The notes below the pieces were generated by a model. The model was given only the letters and a program-made list of their open reading frames with translations, searched no databases and was not told the origin of the DNA. From Macquaria australasica (lineage: Eukaryota; Chordata; Actinopteri; Centrarchiformes; Percichthyidae), in contig SEMN01000092.1 in assembly GCA_005408345.1 (NCBI GenBank), forward strand, positions 1,364,001 to 1,428,000: a stretch of 64,000 nt of DNA, read 5' to 3'. A program made the translations under genes and the position numbers. Shown piece after piece: positions 26,918 through 37,493 of the stretch; the stretch's first letter is position 1; each line of letters begins with the position of its first letter.

Positions 26918-27450
26918 TCCCTCAAAAAATCTAACGGTGGAAGTTTGTCAAGCTAACTTGGTGGCCGACAAACGTAATTCACAAGCCCTTAGTGGGTAAT
27001 TTTGTCCCCGGAACCCGTGTCTGAACTTCGGTTTGTACAAACCCCCGGCTTGGTGTTCAACCAAGCTGGTTAGCTCTTTCCGAAATATCCTGTTTCGGAT
27101 TCAAGACGTTGCTGAAGCTGAGCAAACGGACGTGGTTGAGCCTTGGCTGAGACCGTGGCAGGTTTTTATTTTGCCTTTCTGTCCTCGCTCCCACTACTAG
27201 AAGTGCTCTCCCACGCCAACCCTTTTTCTATTTCTGTACAGTAGGAGGAGGTGGTGGTGGGGGTTCAAAGTAGAAAAGAAGAAGCGTGTTTGCAAATTTT
27301 GAGGCAGCCCAATCGGATTACTTGGAAGTAGACAACTCCCCTGGCGGCGCCTGTCCGCCCCTCACACCCATTGGCTGCTGTCGAGCGGAGCAGCAGAGCG
27401 GATTTTGAAACTCTCGCTGCTGGTCCTCCCCACCGGAGACGCAGCAATGT
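26918..27450 (-). promoter_or_regulatory. Probable SLC25A29 promoter and 5' UTR region
   Basis: Upstream of the start codon is a relatively GC- and CpG-rich stretch. CCAAT-type boxes occur in both orientations (CCAAT near 27310, ATTGG near 27369). No TATA box is evident, as is common for housekeeping genes. A poly-A run near 26777 lies in intron 1, not in the promoter. The exact transcription start cannot be seen. Confidence 0.45.
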
Positions 27451-28050
27451 GGAAGTAAATCTGTCTCACCAGATTTTGACATGTTAAAGCCGTTGCGTTT
27501 CTAGCACTGGTTCTGAAGCACGGATGTATTTTAAGAGCTCTTGTAAATGCATCCATGCTTTGGGCTTTCTTTCTATGTGTGCCGTGAAAGATTTGAAACT
27601 TAGGAGGCTTCAAACTTAGCAAACACGGTGAGATTCGGTAAGGCAACACCTGACACGTTGCACATTAACAGAATTTATTGAACGACGTCTGTGCGTTTAC
27701 ATGCCCCGAAGCATTTAATCAGAATATAACTTTTTTTTTTTTTTGACACGCGCAAAGTTGTTCCACCTGCTGTGAAGCGTCGAATCTGCCGGAAATATAA
27801 CAGAAGTTTTTGGCCAATTACTAAGTAATTTAATTACAAAAGCATTCCAGTTACCACTGTGCCCTACTTGGCTGCATTATCATCATTAAAGGGCCAATCA
27901 TATATTGTTTTTATCTTAAATTATGGATATATTTAAATTACATTCATTCAAACACTTTGCTTTTAAAGGAAGTAGTAGAGGTCATACAATGGAATATGTA
28001 ATGTGATATGTATTAATTGTTCGATGCTCAAATCACTTTTATGACAATAA

Positions 28051-28250
28051 GCCTTGTCGTAGTAGGAAAAGCACAGGTGTTACTAATTACATTAAGGATG
28101 GCTCTGTTCTATTCAAGTGTCCCAGTAAGTCATGACAGTGAGCCAAGCGTGCGCAATAGTAAGACCCTGAAACTGAATCAGCTAAATGGAATTCAGCCAT
28201 GATTTCATTTGATGTCATTGTTTACACCTGTGCTTTTCCTACTGCGACGT
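28051..28250. repeat. Small hairpin (MITE-like) element between SLC25A29 and WARS1
   Basis: GTCGTAGTAGGAAAAGCACA near 28056 is matched in inverted orientation by the segment around 28225-28248 with one mismatch over about 25 bp. The block is about 200 bp and non-coding. Element borders beyond these arms are uncertain. The rest of the intergenic region 27451-29190 shows no gene. Confidence 0.5.
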
Positions 28251-29193
28251 GTCAAGATGTCTTTTGTGAACAAGGCCTATAGCACAGTTATGATATCACA
28301 AAACTGTCCATCTTGATGTGGTGGTGGGATATTGTGGGAAAAATGTATACTTTTGCTGTGACCATAGAAATATTTAAAAACATTATATACACATACAATG
28401 TCGCACTTACATGTAATAAAATACATATTACTGATATGGTTTCTGTTGTTCAAGTACAGTTAACTTTTTAGTCTGGGCATAAGTTAGAGCTTAGACTATG
28501 TTTAGAGAAAGAGTTAACCTTGAGTCGAGCCCCTTTTGCTAATAACAAATCCAGTTTAGTGCCCTTGAGTAAGACAATGATAGCCTACTTACTGGTATGT
28601 GCTCAAACTCTTAAAGTCTCATAATATATCTCCTATTATCATATTGTTTAACACCATATAAAACACAGCTGCTTATCATAATTTCAAAGTGACAGTTATT
28701 GTCCAGGTGGCTATTTTCTCCAAGTAAAATAAGACTTCCTATCCAACATTTTTCAAAGTGGATGTGTAGCTGTGGTGTTTTTGTTGGTCACTAAGCAGAT
28801 TTTGCAATAACAGACTTTTGTCTTCCGCTTTAATCGTTATTCATCGGGGCGAGGAGCAGGGCTCCTGTGACGTTACAGCAGCGCTGCAAACACAAACATT
28901 TCATGAAGATAAATGTGTACATTTGGTGCAGCGTGAAGCTAACAAGTAGCAGGACAGTTAGCATGAAGCCGTGGGCAATGCCATGCTTAGTTTGACACAG
29001 AGAAGCACATCATCACTCCAGTCATTTACATTTAATTACATTTTTCTCCAGTCCCGATGCACTGTATGAGAACATGTCCCTCTTCTCATTACAAATGACA
29101 ATATTTTAAAATGGAAAAAGCTTGATTAATTACTTGTTCTTGTACTGAGATAAATGACACGATGAACCTCGACATCTCAGGTGCTCAAGCAGG

Positions 29194-32100
29194 CTATAAG
29201 TTAAAATTTAATCGCCTGGGTGTCATGAACTGCTTGACTGTCTCATCTGTGACTTGTTTGCGTCGCTCTTGATGCTGGGAAATCATGGGCTGCAGGGTCT
29301 CAATCAAAATCTTCTTCAGTTCTCCTGTTAGGAGAGCTCCACTTGCGTAGTCCTGTAGAGAGGAGATTGAACAAGAGGGAGTGGATGGATACAGAAAGCA
29401 GAATGAGAGTTGAAATCGTAGAGAGAGTAAGGAAAACAAAGCAGAGGAAAGAGTGTGATTAGCAAAAGAAATAAAGTTTGGAAGCTATCATTTGTTTTCT
29501 CTGTTGTCCACGCACTCACCTGTCTGATCGTCTCCAGCTGTTCATCATCCTCCAGGAAGAAGGTCAAGTACATGAAGGAGACATCTACGTCTGGGTTTCC
29601 ACCATGCTTCCTGTGCTCTTCCACTGTGTCTTTTCCCCCCGAAAATGCATGTTTGTTGATCTGTGAGCAATAGTTCCACAGGTCAGACCAGTCAGTCAGC
29701 AATCATAGGCAATATAAATCTGACTAGTGACTATTGATAGTAATAACTAGTAATAGCAGCACCTTATTTTTGATCTGCTTGGGTGTGTCAGTGAGGAAGA
29801 TAGAGGAGTTGGCTTCACTGGCACTCATCTTGGTCTGCGCCCCCTGTAGGGCTGGGAAGAAGGTGGAGTGCAGCAGGGCGGGTTTAGGATAGCCGATCCT
29901 TGGAGCGACATCACGGGTCATCCTGAAGTAAGGGTCCTGGATGAGCGAGAAGATGGATACAAACACGTGTCATTGTAAAACATGCTAGTATGTAGTATTA
30001 TTATCTATTACTGCATTGCTGTCCTGACCTGGTCTATGGCACAGGGGATGAGACACTGTATATCCTTTTTGCTTCCGAAGATCTGTGGGAAAGAGTTACT
30101 GAAGGACGGGGCTGCCTGGATGGCTGGGAAGCTGATCTTTCCTGGATGGATAAAAAATTATAAATACCATAAAGAACCAATAAAGTATTCACACAATTAC
30201 ACTTCAGGAAATAGTGCAATAAAACCACAAACACAGGATTATACTGAAAAATTTTGTACATCAAAAAATAAGTCATATGAAAACGTCAGTAGTTTTTCAG
30301 CTGCTGGACTGACTATGAAGGCAACATCACTTTGGGCTCTTATGAGCATATGGCTTTTTAAAATTTTACAAAGTAAATCATTCATTACAAGACAATGAAT
30401 CGATCAGTTACTAAAAAAGAAAGTAATTTGCAGCACACTGCACTCTAATATGGGAAGTATGGGGCAAAAGAATGGAAACTGCTTTCCTATGGAGGTACGT
30501 TTGTGTCTTTTTAATGCAGTCAAACAGAATAGGTTTGAGAGCAAAACTTTGCACACTGCAATCAAAAAATAGGTTTGAGAGCAAAATTATTGACACTGCA
30601 ATCAAAAAATGGTTTAGTTTTGCTTGCGAATCCAAAAGTTTTGCTTGCTGTTCAGCTAAATTCTGTGGGCGGGACCTACGCTGAAAGATGCAAGACACGT
30701 TTCTATTGGCCAGTCTCGATCGGAGTGACAGCTTGACAACATCCGTAGTCAGTTAACGAGAGAGGGTGTTTTGAACTCATGGAGAAGACCCGAGAAACTC
30801 AATACGCATTTATGTTTCTTTACACATAACCACCGCCATTTTAATGCACAGGCTTACCAGGGCTCAAGCCCCGTGTCCCAATGACGTGAAAGGGCCCACA
30901 AGGATCGGGGGGAAAAATTCACAGGGAGAAAAAAAAAGAAGCTTGACTTTGTGTGGTACACAGTCCCGACTCAAACCTATTCTGTTTGATTGCATAAAAA
31001 AGACACAAAAGTACCTCCATACTTTTCCTGCTTTAAACACTTAAAGAGCTACTGCACACTTAAACGTCTTGTTTGAGCTGTAAACTAAGTGATATGACTA
31101 TACTGTGATGAAACACATCAAAGCTGGTGTTAGTATTGACATTTCTTAGCAAATTTATAAAAATTGGCCATCTACTGTTTTAAATCAGCCCTGAATCTTG
31201 CAAGGCCAATGCTGACATAGAGTCAACCGGTTGGGACATGTCTATGTCATGAAATGTATATAAAAAAGACTCTAATCAGTGTGAGTCAGTTTCCCCCCTC
31301 GTTGCATTTTTTAAATTCTAAAGGATTCTAGCTGAATTTGAGGGTGTAGTTACACTTCATGTTTCTTCCTCTTTCCAAAGTACTCAGTGATTGCAAAAAT
31401 GTTATTTTTTTACCATTGAAGCTTTTTCAGTTGTCTTACCAATGCAGTCACTGTCTGTAAAGCCAAAGATGCCTTTGACCTGGTTGAATGTCACATGTTT
31501 CTGGATCTTTACCACATTCCTGTAGAATTCAGGGGATGCACTGCAGAAAAAAATGTTGAAATGAACACATTAAAAAACAAAACAATTCAGACTAAAATAA
31601 GAAATTCTACGCAGATTCAGGTTATATGAACAAATAAGGTGATTGTTTCCTTAATAAATATGGCAGGGCTTTTATGCATCCTAGGAAGCCTTAGCAGTAA
31701 GGTCTGCCTGATAGGAAAATAAAGATAAATAAAGTTTTTTTTGTCATATTTTACCCCATGTAGTCGAGGTCAGAGAAGATGAAGGTCTTGTTGACATCAA
31801 AGCCGCAGGCAATGATGTCCTTGGCGTTTTCCACAGCGAAGTGGTGGCACTCTTCTAGTGTTAGATCCTTCCACAGATATTTCTCATCATCAGTCAACTG
31901 GATCACCAGGGGGATGTCAAATACATCCTGCAACCATCTGCAACAAGGAAGTGAGTTTCAATTATAACTTGTGAAATCTAAACGCAGTGTGATGACGCCT
32001 TGCTGATTTAACACTTAAACCTGCCTTTAGTTAGACAGCTGTTTGGTAGTAATACATTATAGAGGGAGAACTCACTTGGTGAAGATGAAGGGGATGAGGT

Positions 32101-32891
32101 GACCAACGTGCATGGCCTCTGAGGACGGACCTCTGCCAGTGTAAAGGTAGAAGGACTTGTGCTTCTCATACGCATCCAGTACCTGATGCATATCTCTGCC
32201 AGAAACAGTGGTAAGAGGAAAGTGATTTATTGATGTGTGATTCCTACCACCATCCATTTTACTTAATTAGGAAACACTCAATGATGGCTTGGTCAAAGGT
32301 TTTGAATGGACATTTTTTATGCAATAATATGTGAAACACCCACACACTAGAAGTCAGGAATTAGGAACTAGTAGAGGTCACTCTGATAAAATATTTCCAT
32401 TCCTAAAATGCAGACCTGTGTGAGAAGAAGATGCCTCTGCGTAGAAAGTGGTGAGGTTTCTGTCCCGCGACTCTTTCGATTCTGTCCACCAGTTCCTTGT
32501 CAATTTTACTGCTGCCAAACCTCACTAAAGAAACACATGACACAGCGTGTATTATTCAGCTGTTGTATGGCTTATGGTTAGAAATATCTCACTAACATTC
32601 ATATTTTAACAGAAAAAAAAAGAAAACTACAAATATGGCGTAGAACATCAGCTCTTCAACGCCACACTTCTTACCTATGAGTTTGTCGTAATCCACTCCC
32701 TTGGCACTGGTGGTGGAAACGTTCCATGGGTCAACTGTGTCTTCATCATCAGCGCCATCTGCTGCTGGCCCGTTGTCAGGGGCAACAGAGTTTTCTGAGG
32801 GCGGACAGCCTGCTTTGTAATCCTGACCCGTGACCTGCTTGTAGTCCACTTTCAACTTTAGCAGCGACTGAATAGCAGCATCAATTTCAGC
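29194..32891 (-). CDS. wars1: WARS1, cytosolic tryptophanyl-tRNA synthetase (first coding exon not found)
   Basis: The enzyme charges tRNA(Trp) with tryptophan in the cytosol. Nine minus-strand exons join in frame: 32891-32675, 32524-32416, 32195-32076, 31937-31755, 31540-31440, 30141-30029, 29936-29763, 29660-29520 and 29352-29194 (TAG). The first visible exon begins AEIDAAIQSLLKLK, the second half of the WHEP domain. The HIGH-type signature is HVGH in the exon at 32195, and the KMSKS-type signature is KMSAS in the exon at 29936, both the forms normal for eukaryotic TrpRS. The C-terminus reads VKQFMTPRRLNFNL. The exon with the start codon and the first half of WHEP is missing from the next 800 bp and from the LINE-filled region beyond. 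The catalytic part looks intact. Confidence 0.95.
30488..31021. mobile_element. MITE-like element with ~50-bp terminal inverted repeats in a WARS1 intron
   Basis: The left end TATGGAGGTACGTTTGTGTC is repeated inverted at 30965-31021 with few mismatches over about 50 bp. Inside the left end, a unit of about 42 bp (AATAGGTTTGAGAGCAAAA...) occurs twice in tandem at about 30528-30610. No transposase is present. The flanks (CTTTCC and CTTTTCC) are similar but not an exact target duplication. Confidence 0.75.
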
Positions 32892-32984
32892 CTGGGGAAC
32901 CCAAACACTGCAGTCAGGTAACACACACAGACAAAAGCAGCCAACAGAATCAAGTGGCACTATAAAAGCTTTTCTCATTATATT

Positions 32985-33350
32985 TTAAAGGATCAGTTTA
33001 CCAAAATTACATAGCCATGCAGATAGTTTTGGTTTCAGCTGGCAATCTGTTTCTGAGATTTCCGCATCCCCCTAATACAATGGAGGCAAATGGAATTTTA
33101 TCTGCAGTGCTCGCAACATTAAAAAAAATTATGTTTAAAAAAAAAAACCCAATAGCCTTGTGTCTTTCTGGAAACAATGCCATGGTTACTGTGGATAATC
33201 CACAGCCCTCACTATGAAAGGTTTTTAATGGAACTACTTTCTACCAGAGAAATAGTCCCTATGAAAACTGTTGACAGCGTGTTCTGTGGATTATCAAGAG
33301 TAAAAGGACACTGTTTTTGAAAAAGGATGTTGCGTTGCGGTTGAATTGTT
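32985..33350. repeat. Possible interspersed repeat upstream of WARS1
   Basis: The block begins AAGGATCAGTTTACCAAAAT and reads like a type of short non-coding repeat common in fish introns, with an A-rich stretch near 33120-33150. It carries no ORF of note. The assignment is tentative. From 33350 to about 33640 nothing is recognisable. Confidence 0.35.
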
Positions 33351-33687
33351 TTAGATGTCACTTTTTAGTGCTGCAGGCTAGGTGTGAGCTATAATATGGA
33401 TATCACAGTGTATGCCATTTAATATCATGACTTAGATATATAATTATATAATACGTTTACCAGACAATGAATTGACAAATTCTTAATGGGTAAAATAACT
33501 AGACAGGGATGTCTGTTTTTAGCTAATCTAGTAAATCAAATACCTAACAAATAAAAGTATATCACACTGATGCAAAAATCTAATCTGACCATAAAACAGA
33601 CCAGCTCCCTGATTTGCATTGCTCACAGTGGTCTAATACACCCAGGGATAGTAAAGGGATAGCTACCATGGTATGGCAATCTCTGAT

Positions 33688-34127
33688 GGTACACAAGTTT
33701 ATATTGCATCCCAGGGGCCAGAGCGGGCGACGTTCAATCCTATTTAAAACTGCTGGCTAAGGATAAACGTAAATATGCTAAGATTGTTATTCACGTCGGC
33801 GGTAATGACAGCCGATTGCGCCAATCGGAGGTCACGAAAATTAATGTTGAGTCGGTGTGTACATATGCAAAGACAATGTCGGACTCCGTAGTTTTCTCTG
33901 GGCCCCTACCTAATCTTACTAGCGATGACATGTATAGCCGCATGTCATCATTCAACCGCTGGTTGTCGAGGTGGTGTCCAGGTAATGATGTGGGCTTTGT
34001 AGATAATTGGCGGACTTTCTGGAGAAGACCTGGTCTGATTAGGAGAGATGGCATTCATCCCACTTTGGATGGAGCCGCTCTCATATCTAGAAATCTGGCC
34101 GAATTTATTAGTGGCCCAAAGCCATGA
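33688..34127 (+). pseudogene. LINE ORF1 remnant with SGNH/GDSL-esterase motifs
   Basis: The frame beginning YCIPGARAGDVQSYLK continues through VIHVGGNDSRLRQSE and ends DGIHPTLDGAALISRNLAEF before a stop. The GGND block and the DxxH of DGIHPT correspond to late SGNH-hydrolase blocks. The front of ORF1, with the catalytic serine block, is not recognisable, so the copy is incomplete. Confidence 0.75.
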
Positions 34128-34163
34128 CAACTCAGAGTTCAGACCATAGACTTAATACAGTCT

Positions 34164-36960
34164 GTGGTCCAGACCAGGAGGCAGAGTTGCAGTCCTACAC
34201 GCTTCTCTGCGCTTCCATTAGAGCAGTTACCCACCCTAAACTCCACAGAGAGGTTGTCTGCCCCCAGACCACTTAAATTATTTAAATCCAAAGTAAACAG
34301 AAGAGGAGTTACACATAAAAACTTAATAAAAAGTAAAACCTCCACTGCAACAGTACAACAAAATAGGAGAATTAAATGTGGACTCTTAAACATCAGATCT
34401 CTCTCATCTAAAGCTGTTCTAGTAAACGATCTAATATCAGATCATAATATTGATTTATTTTGTCTCACTGAAACCTGGCTGTGTCAAGGTGAATATGTTA
34501 GCCTAAATGAATCCACTCCCCCCAGTCACATTAATACTCACATTCCTCGAGGCTCAGGCCGAGGAGGTGGAGTTGCAGCCATCTTCGACTCAAGCCTATT
34601 AATCAAACCTAAACCTAAATTAAATTATACCTCGTTCGAAAGCCTTGTTCTTAGCCTTTCACACCCAACCTGGAAAACAGTACAGCCAATTCTATTTGTT
34701 ATAGTGTACCGAGCTCCTGGACCGTATTCTGAATTTTTATCTGAATTCTCAGAGTTCTTATCAGGTTTAGTCCTTAAAACAGATAAAATAATTATTGTAG
34801 GTGATTTTAATATTCATGTGGATGTAGAAAATGATAGCCTTAGTGCTGCGTTTATCTCATTACTAGATTCGATTGGCTTCTGTCAGAGTGTACATAAACC
34901 CACTCACTGTTTTAACCACACCCTCGACCTTGTTCTTGTTTATGGCATTGAAATTGAACATCTAATAGTCTTTCCACAGAATTCTTTTTTATCAGACCAT
35001 TTTCTATTAACTTTTGAATTCCTATTACTGGACTACACGCCATTAGGCAAACATTCCTACACTAGATGTCTATCTGATAGTGCTGTAGCTAAATTTAAGG
35101 AAGTGATTCCATCGGCATTAAATTCAGTTCCATGTCTCAATGTAACAGATGGCTCCTATGCTAACTTTAGTCCCTCCCAAATTGATCATCTTGTTGATAG
35201 TGCTGCAGGCTCACTACGAATAACACTCGACTCTATCGCCCCTCTAAAAAAGAAGATAATAAAACAGAGGAGGTTAGCTCCATGGTATAACCCGCAAACC
35301 CGCAAATTAAAACAAACATCGCGAAAACTTGAAAGGAATTGGCGTTCCACCAATCTGGAAGAATCACGTTTAGCCTGGCAAGATAGTCTTAAAATTTATA
35401 GGAAGGCCCTCCGTAATGCCAGAGCAGCCTACTACTCATCATTAATAGAGGAAAATAAGAACAACCCTAGGTTTCTGTTCAGCACTGTAGCCAGGCTGAC
35501 AGAGAGTCACAGCTCTGTTGAGCCATGTATTCCTATAGACCTCAGTAGTAATGACTTTATGAGCTTCTTTAATGATAAAATTCTAACTATTAGAGACAAA
35601 ATTCAGCACCTCCCGCCCTCAGTTGGTACTGACTTATCTTCAAACACAGGAACCTTAGAAACAACTGTAAACCTGTACATTTAGACTGCTTTCTTCTCCC
35701 CATCACCGTAATCAACTAACTTCCATGATTTCCCTCATCTACAAGCCATCAACGTGTCTCTTAGACCCTCAACTCAACTAGGGCTGCTTAAAGAAATTTT
35801 GCAATTCTTTAGTTAGCACTTTGTTTACTAGATATGATCACCTGTCCTTATTTAAAGGCTATGTGCCATAGTCCTTTTAAAGTAGCTGTAATTAAGCTCC
35901 TTCTTAAAAGCCCACCTTTGATCCAGGGATTTCCACAAATTATAGGACCTCCATATCTAACCCTCCTTTTCTCTCTAAGATCCTTGAGAAAGAAGTCGCC
36001 AATCAGTTGTGTGACTTTCTACACAACAACAAGCTGTTTGAGGATTTTCAGTCAGGATTTAGAGTGCATCATAGCACAGAGACAGCACTGGTGAAAGCTA
36101 CAAATGACCTTCTAATTGCATCCGACAAAGGACTTGTCTCTGTACTTGTCTTACTAGATCTTAGTGCTGCATTCGATACCATTGACCATCACATTCTATT
36201 ACAGAGACTAGAACATTTTATTGGCATTAAAAGGTACTGCACTAAGCTGGTTTAAATCCTATTTATCAGATCGATATCAGTTTGTACACGTTAATGATGA
36301 ATCCTCTATGCACGCCAAAGTTAGTCACGGAGTTCCACAAGGTTCTGTGCTTGGACCAGTTCTATTTACCTTTGTATATGCTTCCTTTAGTAATATTATT
36401 AGGAAGCACTCCATAAATTTTCATTGTTATGCAGATGATACCCAATTGTATTTATCGATCAAGCCAGATGAAACCAATCAATTAGCTAAACTTCAAGCAT
36501 GCCTTAAGGACATAAAAACCTGGATGACCTGCAATTTTCTGATGTTAAACTCAGACAAAACCGAAGTTATTGTACTTGGCCCGAACACCTTCGAAACACA
36601 TTATCTAAAGATATAGTTTCTCTAGATGGCATTGCCCTGGCCTCCAGCGAAACCGTAAGGAATCTTGGAGTTATCTTTGATCAGGATATGTCCTTTAACT
36701 CCCACATAAAACAAACTTCAAGAACTGCCTTTTTTCATTTACGTAACATTGCAAAAATCAGGCACATCCTATCTCAAAAAGATGCAGAAAAACTAGTCCA
36801 TGCATTTGTTACGTCTAGGCTGGACTATTGCAACTCTTTATTATCAGGCTGCCCCAATAAATCCCTTAAGACTCTCCAGCTGATTCAGAATGCTGCGGCA
36901 CGTTTACTGACAAACAGTAAAGGACATAATCAGCTCTCTTTAATGGAAGGCTTTTATTGT
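34164..36960 (+). pseudogene. LINE ORF2 (endonuclease + reverse transcriptase), broken
   Basis: The first frame (34164-35684, 506 residues) contains the endonuclease: LLNIRSLSSK, LTETWL, VYRAPGP, VGDFNIHVD and SDHFLL. The RT continues in other frames: LSAAFDTIDHHILLQRL near 36160, GVPQGSVLGPVLFTF near 36330 and the catalytic YADDTQLYLS near 36428. At least three frame breaks or stops are present. Catalytic motifs survive in pieces, but no intact product is possible. Confidence 0.88.
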
Positions 36961-37245
36961 GAAGTGGCTGCAGGAAGTGTTGAATTGTATTAATAACAAA
37001 CTGCAGGCAGATCTCTAAATGTTTAATAAGACACACAGATAGGAAAAGCAGTTAATTAGTGTTTATGAAAGCAGGAGAGTTGAAATAAAAGGAACAATCC
37101 TTTTCATTACAGACTGAAAGCTGAATTCAAACAGAAAGTAACGACTCTTTTACTGTTCTCTGTGACCATCTGAACTTCCAGACAGTGTTGGCCAAATCTT
37201 GATATTTTTCAACAACAACCAACAAATCATTTTAGTTATAAAGAA
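36961..37245 (+). promoter_or_regulatory. Short spacer between LINE and NLR gene; any retained promoter or 5' UTR would lie here
   Basis: About 280 bp of AT-rich sequence separates the truncated LINE from the RING exon. No TATA or CAAT box stands out. An upstream 5' exon on the far side of the LINE is possible. Confidence 0.25.
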
Positions 37246-37493
37246 ATGTCTTCACAGAGAGAGGAAGAGGAGTCATGTTTCTGAGGAGGAGCAGCCGTCC
37301 TGCTGTACTTTGTGTCAGGACGTCCTGAAGGATCCAGTCTCTACCAGCTGTGGACACTGGTTCTGCAGACAGTGCATCACCTCATACTGGGACCAGTCTG
37401 CTTCATCAGGAGACTCCTCCTGTCCCCAGTGTGAAGAAAGATCCAGAACAAGACCTGGACTGCAGACAGCCAGTCAGACCAGCACTGTACAAA
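37246..37493 (+). CDS. NLR RING-finger exon (C3HC4)
   Basis: The frame reads SCCTLCQDVLKDPVSTSCGH, then WFCRQCITSYWDQ and CPQCEE. This is a complete C3HC4 set: C-x2-C, C-x-H, C-x2-C and C-x2-C, typical of ubiquitin E3 ligases of TRIM and fish NLR type. The exon ends in phase 1, matching the next exon. The start is unclear. ATG at 37246 opens MSSQREEEESCF and then a stop, one base out of frame with the RING; the RING frame itself has an ATG only at 37199, upstream of a possible acceptor. Confidence 0.85.

Larger units (their letters stand above)
33640..36960 (+). mobile_element. L2-clade non-LTR retrotransposon (LINE), decayed and 3'-truncated
   Basis: An ORF1 remnant with an SGNH-esterase-like end (33688-34127) is followed by ORF2 with an apurinic endonuclease and reverse transcriptase (34164 to about 36960). 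An esterase-type ORF1 followed by EN-RT is the L2/CR1 plan. The reading frame breaks at the stop near 35682 and again around 36230 and 36615. The element stops in the middle of the RT C-terminal domain (LIQNAAARLLTNSKG), just before the NLR gene. The 5' border is approximate. Confidence 0.85.
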
